Counted from the stretch's first letter, positions 35,406-44,106 are shown. The stretch: DNA of 64,000 nucleotides from Allobosea robiniae (GCF_900102525.1 NZ_FNBZ01000003.1:124001-188000); one strand, 5' to 3'. A program made the numbers and translations. Notes: a model not told the origin generated them from the sequence alone.

Positions 35406-36440
35406 ATGAGCTTCAAGGTCGCAGTGGTCGGCGCAACCGGCAATGTAGGCCGCGAGATGCTGGACATTCTCGCCGAGCGTGCCTTCCCCGTCGGCGAGGT
35501 CGTGGCGCTTGCCTCCTCGCGCTCGGTCGGCACCGAGGTTTCGTTCGGCGACAGGACGCTGAAGTGTCGGGCGCTGGAGCATTACGACTTCTCCGACACC
35601 GATATCTGCCTGATGTCGGCGGGCGGCGATGTCTCGAAGGCCTGGTCGCCGAAGATCGGCGCGCAGGGCGCCGTCGTCATCGACAATTCCTCGGCCTTCC
35701 GCATGCACCCGGATGTGCCGCTGATCGTGCCGGAGGTGAACGCCGCCGCCGCCGCCGGCTTCACCAAGATGAACATCATCGCCAACCCGAACTGCTCGAC
35801 CGCGCAGCTCGTCGTCGCGCTGAAGCCGCTGCACGACAAGTTCGGCATCAAGCGCGTCGTCGTCTCGACCTATCAGTCGGTTTCCGGCGCCGGCAAGGAG
35901 GGCATGGACGAGCTTTTCAACCAGACCCGCGCCGTGTTCTCGGCCGGCGAGGTCACCACCAAGAAGTTCCCGAAGCGCATCTCCTTCAACCTCATCCCGC
36001 ATATCGACGTCTTCATGGAGGACGGCTTCACCAAGGAAGAGTGGAAGATGGTGGTCGAGACCAAGAAGATCCTCGACAAGAAGATCAAGCTGACCGCGAC
36101 CTGCGTGCGCGTGCCGGTCTTCATCGGCCATTCCGAGAGCGTCAACATCGAGTGCGAGAAGCCGATCACCGCCGACGAGGCGCGTGAGGTGCTGCGTACC
36201 GCTCCGGGCATCCTGGTGATCGATAAGCACGAGCCGGGCGGCTACATCACTCCGCATGAGGCGGCCGGCGAGGACGCGACCTATATCTCGCGCATCCGCG
36301 AGGACGCGACCGTCGAGAACGGCCTCGCCTTCTGGTGCGTCTCCGACAACCTGCGCAAGGGCGCCGCGCTGAACGCGGTGCAGATCGCCGAGGTTCTGGT
36401 CAACCGCAAGCTGATCCAGCCGCGCAAGCAGGCTGCCTGA
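35406..36440 (+). CDS. asd: Aspartate-semialdehyde dehydrogenase
   Basis: 344 residues. It has the N-terminal NADP-binding GATGNVGREML, the active-site Cys130 in NPNCSTAQ, and the phosphate/substrate region YQSVSGAGKEGMDEL. It reduces aspartyl phosphate to aspartate semialdehyde, the branch point to lysine (and diaminopimelate), methionine and threonine. Length and motifs are normal for the family. It stands alone, with a long leader carrying a threonine-rich mini-ORF. Confidence 0.97.
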   Translation: MSFKVAVVGATGNVGREMLDILAERAFPVGEVVALASSRSVGTEVSFGDRTLKCRALEHYDFSDTDICLMSAGGDVSKAWSPKIGAQGAVVIDNSSAFRMHPDVPLIVPEVNAAAAAGFTKMNIIANPNCSTAQLVVALKPLHDKFGIKRVVVSTYQSVSGAGKEGMDELFNQTRAVFSAGEVTTKKFPKRISFNLIPHIDVFMEDGFTKEEWKMVVETKKILDKKIKLTATCVRVPVFIGHSESVNIECEKPITADEAREVLRTAPGILVIDKHEPGGYITPHEAAGEDATYISRIREDATVENGLAFWCVSDNLRKGAALNAVQIAEVLVNRKLIQPRKQAA

Positions 36441-36619
36441 AAACTGAAGCGCTGCCCGACCCTGTCCGAAACCCGGGCAGGGTCACCGGCAATGTCCACG
36501 CGCATGGGCGGGCGACCGTCTTTGCGTGGTGGCTATGCAAGGCAAACAGGGTAAGGCTTGGGCAACCCTGCGTGCGAACCCAGCCCTTGCCCAACGCCCC
36601 CCTTCCAGAACCGCCGGTC

Positions 36620-37519
36620 ATGCCTCCGCAGGAAGGCAAGCCGCTGCGCATCGACAATTCCGCGCGCGGCATCGCACTTGTGCTGCTCTCGTCGATTTTC
36701 ATGTGCAGCGGCGACATCGCCTCCAAATATCTCGCGATCAGCTTGCCCGCGCTCCAGATCACCTGGATGCGCTACGGCACCTTCGCCGCGATCATGCTCG
36801 TCACCGTCTGCTTCACTGGCGGCTTCCGCCGGATGAGCACACGCCGGCCCGGCCTGCAGGTGCTGCGGGCTCTGGGCGTGACGATCTCCTCGATCCTGTT
36901 CGTGGCCGGGCTGCACGACCTGCCGATGGCGGACGCGACCGCCACCTCCTTTGTCTCGCCGCTCTTCGTGACGGCGCTGTCGATTCCCATCCTGGGCGAA
37001 ATCGTCGGCTGGCGACGCTGGCTCGCCACGATTGTCGGGCTGGTCGGCGTGATCGTCGTGGTGCGTCCCGGCGGTGACGGCTTTCACGGCGCCTCGTTCT
37101 TCGTTCTCGGCTCGTCGTTCTTCTGGGCGTTTTCGCTGATCGTGACCCGGATGATGAGCCGCACCGAGACGCCGGTGGTGACGCTGGCCTATTCCGCCAC
37201 GATTGGCTTCATCCTGCTGTCGTTGGCTGTGCCGTTCAGCTGGCAGGCGCTCGATCTCAACGCGATCCTGATCGGCGTCTTCGTCGGCGGCATCTCGACG
37301 ATCGGGCATATCTTCCTGATCCAGGCCTTCCGCTATGCGGATGCTTCGCTGCTGGCACCTTTCGCCTATTCGCAACTGCTCTGGGCTTCGATCTTCGGCT
37401 ATCTGGTTTTCGCAGCGATCCCGGATCTCTGGACCTATGTCGGCGCTGCGATCATCGCGGCGTCGGGGCTCTATACCGCCCATCGCGAGCGCATCCGCGC
37501 CAGGCAGGTCGCGGGCTGA
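36620..37519 (+). CDS. DMT superfamily transporter (two EamA domains)
   Basis: 299 residues with ten predicted membrane helices in two EamA repeats. The first ends with IPILGEIVGWRRWLATIVGLVGVIVVVRPG, and the second with PDLWTYVGAAIIAASGLYTAHRE, the usual DMT ends. It is an inner-membrane exporter of metabolites or drugs; the substrate is unknown. The ATG at 36620 gives a standard length; the longer frame from 36335 runs through asd. Confidence 0.88.
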   Translation: MPPQEGKPLRIDNSARGIALVLLSSIFMCSGDIASKYLAISLPALQITWMRYGTFAAIMLVTVCFTGGFRRMSTRRPGLQVLRALGVTISSILFVAGLHDLPMADATATSFVSPLFVTALSIPILGEIVGWRRWLATIVGLVGVIVVVRPGGDGFHGASFFVLGSSFFWAFSLIVTRMMSRTETPVVTLAYSATIGFILLSLAVPFSWQALDLNAILIGVFVGGISTIGHIFLIQAFRYADASLLAPFAYSQLLWASIFGYLVFAAIPDLWTYVGAAIIAASGLYTAHRERIRARQVAG

Positions 37520-37530
37520 GGGCGTCGGCG

Positions 37531-38202
37531 TCAGCCTCGCTGCTTTGCGCCATAGCGCGCCATGAACATCGCGATCGCCTCGCCGACGACGCGGCGGATC
37601 TCGTCCTCGCTCGGGGGCGTGCGGACGGCATTGAACAGGCGCGGGCGGGTCAGGGTCGACTGGCAGAGATCGATGAACTGCACGGCGGCGAGATTGGTGT
37701 CCTCGATCGCGAGCCTGCCCTCGGCCACCATCCGGTCGAGATAGGTCGCGATCAGCTTGGCGCCTTGCATCGGACCGTTCTCGTAGAAGCCGCGGCCGAG
37801 ATCGGGCATCCGCTCGGCGACGCCGATGACGACGCGATGAGCGCTGACCGCGAATTCACAATTGATCATGCGCACGAGACACTGGCCGAAATTACCGAGC
37901 GCCCGGACCGGATCGGAATCCTCGGCGAGAGCTTCGAAGGCGCCGCGCTTCTGCGCTTCGCGCTCGCGCTCGATCAACGCGACGAAGAGATGCTCCTTGT
38001 CCTCGAAATAGACATAGAGCGTGCTTTTCGAGACGTTCGCGGTGGCGGCGATGTCGCTCATGCTGGCCGCGTCGAAGCCGCGGGCGATGAAGACCTGGTG
38101 AGCCCCGTCGAGAATCTGCCGCCGCTTGTCAGGGTCGGCGCCGGCGACGCGGTGATTGCGCGCGACGGTCTTAACGATGGCTTCGGAGGTCTTGGTCATC
38201 AT
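37531..38202 (-). CDS. TetR/AcrR family transcriptional regulator
   Basis: 223 residues with a TetR N-terminal HTH (ARGFDAASMSDIAATANVSKSTLYVYFEDKEHLFVALI) and a variable ligand-binding C-terminal region of the TetR_C type. It is divergent from an EmrA/EmrB-type efflux pair, with two palindromic sites in the 141-bp gap. It is predicted to repress its own gene and the efflux genes until an inducing compound binds. Two adjacent ATG codons (38202, 38199) are possible. Confidence 0.92.
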   Translation of the reverse strand: MMTKTSEAIVKTVARNHRVAGADPDKRRQILDGAHQVFIARGFDAASMSDIAATANVSKSTLYVYFEDKEHLFVALIEREREAQKRGAFEALAEDSDPVRALGNFGQCLVRMINCEFAVSAHRVVIGVAERMPDLGRGFYENGPMQGAKLIATYLDRMVAEGRLAIEDTNLAAVQFIDLCQSTLTRPRLFNAVRTPPSEDEIRRVVGEAIAMFMARYGAKQRG

Positions 38203-38242
38203 TCCCTGGCGGAAGGGGCGCTCCGCGCATGCTGCAAAAAAG

Positions 38243-38264
38243 AATCGAACCGATCGGTTCGATT
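38243..38264. promoter_or_regulatory. TetR operator candidate 1
   Basis: AATCGAACCGA followed by its exact mirror TCGGTTCGATT: a 22-base perfect palindrome between the tetR and hlyD genes. A second, nearly identical one lies at 38304-38326. The size and symmetry fit a TetR-family dimer. Confidence 0.75.
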
Positions 38265-38303
38265 TGACTTGATATGCATCATAGCCCGCGCTATTTCAAG
38301 CGC

Positions 38304-38326
38304 AATCGAACCGATTGGTTCGAATT
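38304..38326. promoter_or_regulatory. TetR operator candidate 2
   Basis: AATCGAACC-GATT-GGTTCGAATT; the perfect part is TCGAACC/GGTTCGA (38306-38323). It shares TCGAACCGAT[CT]GGTTCGA with the site at 38243. It lies just upstream of the hlyD start, overlapping its probable promoter. Confidence 0.75.
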
Positions 38327-38343
38327 GACATGCAGGACGCCCA

Positions 38344-39543
38344 ATGTCTGCTGAAACCGCTACCGAACACCGCCGCGACCGGCTGAAGCTGGTCGACCCC
38401 ACAGCTGAGACCGCCCAGCCGGCCGAGCCCGCCACCGCCCGCGACGCACAGGCGAAGAGCACGCCGGCCGAACCCGCCGACGGCAAGGCAAAATCCGGAA
38501 AGAACCCGTTGAAGCGCGGCGCATTGCTCGTCGTGGCTGCGGCCATCGTGGGAGCCGGGCTCTGGTACGGCATCGACTGGTGGCGCAATGGCCGCTTCAT
38601 CGTCTCGACCGATGACGCCTATGTCGGTGCGGAGATGGCGACGGTCTCGGCCAAGCTTTCCGCGAATATCGCCTTCGTCTCTGTGCAGCAGAATCAGGAG
38701 GTCAAGGCCGGGCAGCCGCTCGTCGCGCTCGATGAGGGCGACTGGCGGATCGCGCTCGACAGTGCGCGCGCCAAGACCGCAACGGCGCAGGCGACGCTGG
38801 CGCGCATCGACAGCCAGGTCGAAGCGGCGCGCGCCGCCCAGACGCAGGCGCAGGCGCAGCAGAATTCGGCCGAGGCGGCGGTGACGCGCACGGCCGCCGA
38901 TTTCGAACGCGCCAGCAGTCTCGCCGCCAAGTCCTACGGCTCGCAGGCGACGCTCGATGCCGCGACGGCGGGTCGTGATCAAGCCGTCGCCGCGCTTGCG
39001 AGCGCCAAGGCCGGTGTCCTGCAGGCGCAGGCGAACATCAAGGTTCTGGAAGCACAGCGCATCGAGGCCGCCCGCCAGATCGACGAGTTGAAGGTCGCCG
39101 AGCAGAAGGCCGAGCGCGATCTTTCCTTCATGAAGATCGCCGCGCCGATCGACGGCGTCGTCGCCAATACCAATGTCCAGATCGGCGATCTCGTCGGGGC
39201 CGGCAAGCGCCTGATGTCGATCGTTCCGCTCGACCAGGTCTATGTCGACGCCAATTTCAAGGAGACGCAGGTCGGGCCGCTGAAGACCGGCGACAAGGCG
39301 AGCATCACCGTCGATGCGCTGCCGGGGCAGGTCTTCCACGGCACGGTCAGCGGCATCGCCGGTGGCACGGGCTCGGTCTTCACGCTGCTGCCGCCCGACA
39401 ACGCGACCGGCAACTTCACCAAGATCGTGCAGCGCGTGCCGGTGCGCATCGCGCTCGACAAGGACTCGACCGCGAAGCATGTGCTGCGGCCCGGCATGTC
39501 GGTCGTGGTCTCGATCGATCCGCGGCCGGCTGCCCAGCGCTGA
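38344..39543 (+). CDS. HlyD/EmrA-type membrane fusion protein
   Basis: 399 residues. A cytoplasmic N-terminus rich in Ala/Glu/Lys precedes one membrane helix (ALLVVAAAIVGAGLWYGIDWW). The periplasmic part has biotinyl-lipoyl-like halves (STDDAYVGAEMATVSAKLSANIAFVSVQQNQEVKAGQPLVAL and APIDGVVANTNVQIGDLV), a coiled-coil hairpin between them (about 140-255), and a beta-barrel domain. It links the MFS pump encoded downstream to the outer membrane. It is divergent from, and probably controlled by, the adjacent TetR protein. Confidence 0.93.
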   Translation: MSAETATEHRRDRLKLVDPTAETAQPAEPATARDAQAKSTPAEPADGKAKSGKNPLKRGALLVVAAAIVGAGLWYGIDWWRNGRFIVSTDDAYVGAEMATVSAKLSANIAFVSVQQNQEVKAGQPLVALDEGDWRIALDSARAKTATAQATLARIDSQVEAARAAQTQAQAQQNSAEAAVTRTAADFERASSLAAKSYGSQATLDAATAGRDQAVAALASAKAGVLQAQANIKVLEAQRIEAARQIDELKVAEQKAERDLSFMKIAAPIDGVVANTNVQIGDLVGAGKRLMSIVPLDQVYVDANFKETQVGPLKTGDKASITVDALPGQVFHGTVSGIAGGTGSVFTLLPPDNATGNFTKIVQRVPVRIALDKDSTAKHVLRPGMSVVVSIDPRPAAQR

Positions 39544-39565
39544 TGCGGGGGCATTGATAAAGCGG

Positions 39566-39722
39566 GTCATCCCGCACGCGCTGCGGCACGAAGTGCTGCT
39601 GCGCAGATGCGGGACCGCAGGACGAGATGTAACCGGCTCCCGCCGCTGCGAGGGCGCCCTTTTCTGATGACGGTCCCGTGTCTGCGCAGCGGCATTCCAT
39701 GCCGCAGTGCGCACGGGATGAC
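39566..39722. repeat. Intergenic repeat between hlyD and MFS genes, GTCATCCCG type
   Basis: It begins GTCATCCCGCACGCG and ends CGCACGGGATGAC, with internal inverted segments around CTGCGG and CCGCAG. It is related to the elements at 28237, 33392 and 54687. It sits inside a probable operon, so it may modulate expression of the second gene. Confidence 0.65.
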
Positions 39723-39745
39723 ACCCCCATGAAAGGCAGGCCGTC

Positions 39746-41335
39746 ATGGCCACTGCGACCCTGAATCCGGGCGCCGGCGCCAAACCCGCCGAAGACGCCA
39801 TTCCGCTCCGCCGGATCTTCGCCTTCATGGCGATGGTCTTCGGCATGTTCATGGCGATCCTCGACATCCAGATCGTCTCGGCCTCGCTGGCGGAGATCCA
39901 GGCCGGCCTGTCCGCCTCGTCCGACGAGGTCGCCTGGGTCCAGACCGCCTATCTGATCGCCGAGGTGATCATGATCCCGCTCTCCGGCTATCTCAGCCGG
40001 GCGCTGTCGACGCGGGTGTTCTTCTCGATCGCGGCGGCGGGTTTCACCATCGCCAGCGTGCTCTGCGCCCAGGCCACCTCGATCAACGAGATGATCTTGT
40101 GGCGGGCGGTGCAGGGCTTCATCGGCGGCGGCATGATTCCCGGCGTCTTCGCAGCCGCCTTCACCATCTTCCCGCCGTCGAAGCGGCCGATCATCTCGCC
40201 GCTGATCGGGCTCGTCGCGACCTTGGCGCCGACGATCGGCCCGACGGTCGGCGGCTATCTCAGCCATGCCTTCTCCTGGCATTGGCTCTTCCTGGTCAAT
40301 GTCGTGCCCGGCATCGGCGTGACGATCGCAGCCTGGACGCTGATCGATTTCGACAAGCCCGATCACAGCCTGATCAAGCGCTTCGACTGGCTGGGGCTCG
40401 CCGCCATGGCCGCCTTTCTCGGCAGCCTCGAATATGTGCTGGAGGAGGGGACGCGGCTCGACTGGTTCCAGAGCCACGAGATCGTGTTCTTCTCGATCGT
40501 CATGGTCACAGGCGCGGTGCTGTTCTTCTGGCGGGCGCTGACGCGGGACGACCCACTGGTCGATCTCTACGCCTTCCGAAACCGCAACTTCGCGTTCGGC
40601 TCGCTGTTCTCCTTCACCATGGGCATCGGCCTCTACGGGCTGACCTATCTCTACCCGGTCTATCTCGGGCGCATCCGCGGCTATGATGCGCTGATGATCG
40701 GCGAGACGATGTTCGTCACCGGCCTCGCCATGTTCTTCACGGCGCCGATCGCCGGGCGGCTTTCCGCCAAGCTCGACCCGCGCATCATGATGATGATCGG
40801 CTTCGGCGGCTTCGCGGTCGGCACCTGGTGGGCGTCCTTCATCACATCGGACTGGGATTTCTACGAGCTCCTGGTGCCGCAGATCCTGCGCGGCTGCTCG
40901 TTGATGCTGTGCATGGTGCCGATCAACAACGTCGCGCTGGGCTCGCTGCCCCCGCAGCAGCTCAAGAATGCATCCGGCCTCTACAATCTCACCCGGAACC
41001 TCGGCGGCGCGGTCGGGCTCGCGGTCATCAACACCATGCTGAATACCCGCACCGACCTGCACATCACCCGGTTGCACGAAATGGTGGTCGCCGGGCGTGG
41101 GGTGGCGGAGGAAGCGATCGCCAATACCGCGCAGCGCTTCATTGACTACGGCGACGCCGCGCAGACCATGGCGCTGGCCCTGATCAACCAGCGCGTCCAC
41201 AAGCAGGCGCTGGTCATGGCCTTCGGTGACGTCTTTCTTGGGCTGACCGCGATCTTCGGGAGCCTCGTCTTGATGTCGCTGTTCCTGAGCAAGCCGCCGA
41301 AGCCTGTTGCGGGCGCCGGAGGCGGCGGGCACTAG
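39746..41335 (+). CDS. DHA2 family MFS drug:proton antiporter (EmrB type)
   Basis: 529 residues with 14 predicted membrane helices. The DHA2 features are the first-helix segment FMAILDIQIVSASLAEIQ and the VGGYLSHAFSWHWLFLVNVVPG region. With the HlyD-type protein it would form an EmrAB-like tripartite exporter of toxic compounds. It is separated from hlyD by 202 bp that contain a palindromic repeat. Confidence 0.93.
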   Translation: MATATLNPGAGAKPAEDAIPLRRIFAFMAMVFGMFMAILDIQIVSASLAEIQAGLSASSDEVAWVQTAYLIAEVIMIPLSGYLSRALSTRVFFSIAAAGFTIASVLCAQATSINEMILWRAVQGFIGGGMIPGVFAAAFTIFPPSKRPIISPLIGLVATLAPTIGPTVGGYLSHAFSWHWLFLVNVVPGIGVTIAAWTLIDFDKPDHSLIKRFDWLGLAAMAAFLGSLEYVLEEGTRLDWFQSHEIVFFSIVMVTGAVLFFWRALTRDDPLVDLYAFRNRNFAFGSLFSFTMGIGLYGLTYLYPVYLGRIRGYDALMIGETMFVTGLAMFFTAPIAGRLSAKLDPRIMMMIGFGGFAVGTWWASFITSDWDFYELLVPQILRGCSLMLCMVPINNVALGSLPPQQLKNASGLYNLTRNLGGAVGLAVINTMLNTRTDLHITRLHEMVVAGRGVAEEAIANTAQRFIDYGDAAQTMALALINQRVHKQALVMAFGDVFLGLTAIFGSLVLMSLFLSKPPKPVAGAGGGGH

Positions 41336-41506
41336 GCCGGCTCTGCGATCCGCTGCGGCTTCGCCGGAGCTGCCTTTGCCCTCATGCGCTCACCGCGCAT
41401 CAGGCCCAGGGCGATCACGCCGATGTGCTGTGGGCGCTGCCCGATGTCGCAGGCGTGCTGATTGACATTCGGCCGATGCTTTGCCAAATATGATAGTAAT
41501 ATCAGT

Positions 41507-41527
41507 AGTTTAGATGATTTCTAAACT
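41507..41527. promoter_or_regulatory. ICE-like box upstream of irr
   Basis: AGTTTAG (41507-41513), 7 bases, CTAAACT (41521-41527): perfect 7-base arms. The inner TTTAGA and TTCTAAA resemble the iron control element bound by Irr. It starts 57 bp before the irr ATG, so autoregulation is likely. The box before bfr (42460-42480) has the same arm and spacer lengths. Confidence 0.65.
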
Positions 41528-41563
41528 GCATGGCCGGCGACCGGCGTAGTGGAAGGCGTTACG

Positions 41564-42097
41564 ATGAGCGTTCTGGCGAGCAAGGATCACGATCACAGGC
41601 CTGTGGTGGCCGATCATATCCCGTGGCCGCAGAAAAACCCGACGAGCTGTCCGATCAGCGCCGTGAAGGCGCGGCTGCGGACGGCGGGCCTGAGGCCGAC
41701 GCGCCAGCGCATGGCGCTGGGCTGGCTGCTCTTCGCCAAGGGCGACCGGCATGTCAGCGCCGAGATGCTCTATGAGGAAGCGCTGCGGGCGCGCGAGCCG
41801 CTTTCGCTCGCGACAGTCTACAACACGCTGCGCCAGTTCTCGGAAGCCGGCCTGCTGCGCCAGGTCTCGGTCTCCGGTCCGAAGACCTTCTTCGACACCA
41901 ACGTGTCCGAGCACCATCATTTCTACAACGAGGACGACGAGACCGTCACCGATATCCCGGGCTCGATGATCCAGGTCGCCGGCCTGCCGGACGCGCCGGA
42001 AGGCATGGTGATCTCCTCGGTCGAGGTCATCGTCCGCCTGCGCAGTGCCGATGGCGAGGAGATCGAGACCAAGCGGGTGGTGGGCCACCACGCGTGA
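41564..42097 (+). CDS. irr: Iron response regulator Irr (Fur family)
   Basis: 177 residues. It has a Fur-type winged helix (LRPTRQRMALGWLLF to SLATVYNTLRQFSEAGLLRQV) and the triple histidine EHHHFYNED of Irr. A Cys-Pro pair at 29-30 is compatible with the heme regulatory motif known in Bradyrhizobium Irr. Irr controls iron use, storage and heme synthesis when iron or heme is low and is degraded when heme is available. The ATG at 41564 follows GGAAGG. bfd overlaps its stop codon and bfr follows, so the region is an iron-homeostasis cluster. Confidence 0.92.
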   Translation: MSVLASKDHDHRPVVADHIPWPQKNPTSCPISAVKARLRTAGLRPTRQRMALGWLLFAKGDRHVSAEMLYEEALRAREPLSLATVYNTLRQFSEAGLLRQVSVSGPKTFFDTNVSEHHHFYNEDDETVTDIPGSMIQVAGLPDAPEGMVISSVEVIVRLRSADGEEIETKRVVGHHA

Positions 42098-42381
42098 TCG
42101 TCTGCTCCTGCAACGTTCTGTCCTGCGGCCAGATCAAGGGGACCGTCGCTGCTGACGGCAGCGGCCCCCGGACGGCCGGCGAGGTCTATGATTGCCTGGG
42201 CTGCAGCCCGGATTGCGGCCGTTGCGCGCGCGAGGTTCGGGCTATCCTGGCCGAGGCCCGTGCCGTTTGCGCGACGCAATGCGGGAGCTGCGCCGGCCGC
42301 GAGATCGAATGTGCGGTCCATGTCTCGGTCGGACATATGTTCGACGGGCTCGAACTCGCCCAGGAGAGCGTCGCGGCCTGA
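42094..42381 (+). CDS. bfd: Bacterioferritin-associated ferredoxin
   Basis: 95 residues with a [2Fe-2S] Bfd domain at the N-terminus: IVCSCNVLS and then DCLGCSPDCGRCAREVR, supplying the cluster cysteines. Bfd reduces bacterioferritin to release stored iron. The start is a GTG whose last bases form the irr stop (GTGA), so translation is coupled to irr. Additional cysteines occur in the C-terminal half (VCATQCGSCAG), more than in the E. coli protein. Confidence 0.9.
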   Translation: MIVCSCNVLSCGQIKGTVAADGSGPRTAGEVYDCLGCSPDCGRCAREVRAILAEARAVCATQCGSCAGREIECAVHVSVGHMFDGLELAQESVAA

Positions 42382-42459
42382 GGCCGCCGTCGCGCACGGG
42401 CTTTGATCAAAAGCGCCGAGATCGCTTTTTGCCTCTTCCCTTCTGCATGGGCCGTGTCT

Positions 42460-42480
42460 ACATTAGGATCATTCTAATGT
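42460..42480. promoter_or_regulatory. ICE-like box upstream of bfr
   Basis: ACATTAG (42460-42466), 7 bases, CTAATGT (42474-42480): perfect arms with the same geometry as the box before irr. It ends 19 bp before the bfr ATG, a position suited to repression by Irr. Confidence 0.65.
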
Positions 42481-42499
42481 GGATCGCGGAGTGCACGCC

Positions 42500-42994
42500 A
42501 TGAAGGGCGACAAGAAGGTCATCGAGTATCTCAACAAGGGGCTGCGCTCGGAGCTCACCGCCATCAACCAGTACTGGCTGCATTACCGCATGCTGGATAA
42601 CTGGGGCCTGAAGGAGATGGCCAAGACCTGGAAGAAGGAATCGATCGAAGAGATGGTCCATGCCGATCGCTTCGTCGACCGCATCCTCTTCCTCGAAGGC
42701 TTCCCGAATCTGCAGACGCTCGACCAGCTGCGCATCGGCGAGACCGTCACGGAAGTGATCGAGTGCGACCTCAAGGCCGAGCTCGAGGCGCGCACGCTCT
42801 ATCAGGAAGCGGCGAAATACTGCCGCGAGGTCGGCGATTTCCCGTCCGAGGACCTCTTCAAGGCCCTGATGAAGGACGAGGAAGGCCATATCGACTTCCT
42901 GGAGACCCAGCTCGACCTGATCTCGCGCGTCGGCATCGAGCTCTACACCCAGAAGCATATCGGCGGCCTGGAAGGCGACGACCACGACCATTGA
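42500..42994 (+). CDS. bfr: Bacterioferritin
   Basis: 164 residues of a 24-mer heme-containing ferritin. The ferroxidase residues are in place (Glu18, Glu51, His54, with later Glu and EGHID segments), as is the heme ligand Met52 in EEMVHADR. It oxidises and stores iron in the cytoplasm. The ATG at 42500 follows GGAG and gives the usual N-terminus MKGDKKVIEYLN. It is encoded just after irr and bfd, behind its own ICE-like box. Confidence 0.97.
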   Translation: MKGDKKVIEYLNKGLRSELTAINQYWLHYRMLDNWGLKEMAKTWKKESIEEMVHADRFVDRILFLEGFPNLQTLDQLRIGETVTEVIECDLKAELEARTLYQEAAKYCREVGDFPSEDLFKALMKDEEGHIDFLETQLDLISRVGIELYTQKHIGGLEGDDHDH

Positions 42995-43056
42995 GTCGTG
43001 CCGGGGCGCGCCACCGAGGTGGCGCGCCTTTCAGCGAACGGACGACGCCAAAAAGA

Positions 43057-43081
43057 AAAGGCCCGCCATAGGCGGGCCTTT
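43057..43081. terminator. Bidirectional intrinsic terminator after bfr
   Basis: AAAGGCCCGCC, loop ATA, GGCGGGCCTTT: an 11-pair hairpin. A-rich sequence on the left and T on the right allow it to end both bfr and the convergent cold-shock gene. Confidence 0.88.
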
Positions 43082-43107
43082 GATGTTTCAGCGAAGCTGC
43101 GCTTTCG

Positions 43108-43779
43108 TCAGATGAAGCTGACGTCGGCGGCTTCCGGACCCTTGCGGCCGGTGCGGATCGAGAAGCGCACGCGCTGCCCGTCCATCGGCGGCTGCAAGCC
43201 GCTGCGGCCGAGCGAGGACACGTGCAGGAACACGTCCGGGCCGCCCTTGTCCGGCGCGATGAAGCCGAAGCCGCGATCCGAGTTGAAGAACTTCACGGCG
43301 CCATCATAGGGGCCTTCGACCGGGCCGCTGTCGCGATCCTGGAAGCCGCCGCCACGCGGGCCGCGATCGCCGCCGCCGAAGCCGCCGCGATCGTTATAGC
43401 CGCCGCGGTCGCCACCGTAGCCGCCGCGATCCCGGTCGCCATAGCCGCCACCGCCGAAATCATCGCGCGGAGGACGGGGCGAGAAGGCGCGGGGAGCCGG
43501 CGCGGTCTGCGTCGCCGTGGAGGCGTCGATCTCATGGATCGCGACGACCTGAAGGCCGCGGCGACCTTCACCGAGATCGGCGACGATGGTGGCGCCGGGC
43601 AGCAGGTCTTGCTGGTCCAGCGGGCCGATGGCCGAGACATGTAGGAAGACATCGCCCGAACCATCGGAGGGCGATGCGAAACCGAACCCCTTCTCGGGGT
43701 CGAACCACTTGACCTTGGCTTCGATGTTTTCGTGCGTGACGAAGGGCTGGGCAGCGGGAGGCTTGCGACGATCGAACAT
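43108..43779 (-). CDS. Double cold-shock-domain protein with RGG-like linker
   Basis: 223 residues with two cold-shock domains: about residues 20-82 (AKVKWFDPEKGFGFASP and DVFLHVSAI) and 155-223 (GAVKFFNSDRGFGFIAPD and DVFLHVSSL). A linker of about 60 residues, rich in Gly, Arg, Asp and Tyr with RGG repeats, joins them. Both domains keep the RNP1-like GFGF and RNP2-like VFLHVS motifs, so both should bind RNA or single-stranded DNA. Two-domain CSPs occur in alphaproteobacteria, though such a long RGG linker is less common. Confidence 0.92.
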   Translation of the reverse strand: MFDRRKPPAAQPFVTHENIEAKVKWFDPEKGFGFASPSDGSGDVFLHVSAIGPLDQQDLLPGATIVADLGEGRRGLQVVAIHEIDASTATQTAPAPRAFSPRPPRDDFGGGGYGDRDRGGYGGDRGGYNDRGGFGGGDRGPRGGGFQDRDSGPVEGPYDGAVKFFNSDRGFGFIAPDKGGPDVFLHVSSLGRSGLQPPMDGQRVRFSIRTGRKGPEAADVSFI

Positions 43780-44106
43780 GGATCTTCAAATATGAGTGAC
43801 CGGGAGCACGCAACTTAGCTCATGCCGGGCGCGCCGTCATCGGGGTCACTGCGAAATTATTGCACGTCGTATGACGCGGTTACAGCGGTTTTCCACCCCC
43901 GTCCCCAAGGTCGGTAATTGGCTCTCGTTATGCTTCTGTTGCATGTGTCGGCCCAGTTCTGGACGGATTCTTCGGGCAAGCCGGCGAAAATGCCGCAGGT
44001 AGCGCTCTTGCCATCGGGGGCTGCCGGTACGATGTGACATGCGAGTTAGGGAAGACACGCCTCCTGGTCGGTAAGCGCGACACATGCGCTGCTCAGGAGA
44101 TGACAA
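43780..44106. other. Intergenic region upstream of the cold-shock and GNAT genes
   Basis: 327 bp between divergent genes. No gene, tRNA or known RNA was recognised. It probably holds both promoters and the long 5' untranslated leader often seen for cold-shock genes; no -35/-10 pair was convincing. Confidence 0.45.

Noticed and set aside
35167..35409. 80-codon plus-strand open frame overlapping the asd start
   Set aside because: Arg/Ser-rich, no similarity, no ribosome site, and it conflicts with the shorter Thr-rich frame that has a more sensible composition.
39416..41332. 638-codon minus-strand open frame opposite the MFS gene
   Set aside because: Low-complexity Arg/Asp/Gln-rich product typical of a reverse-strand shadow of a membrane protein gene.
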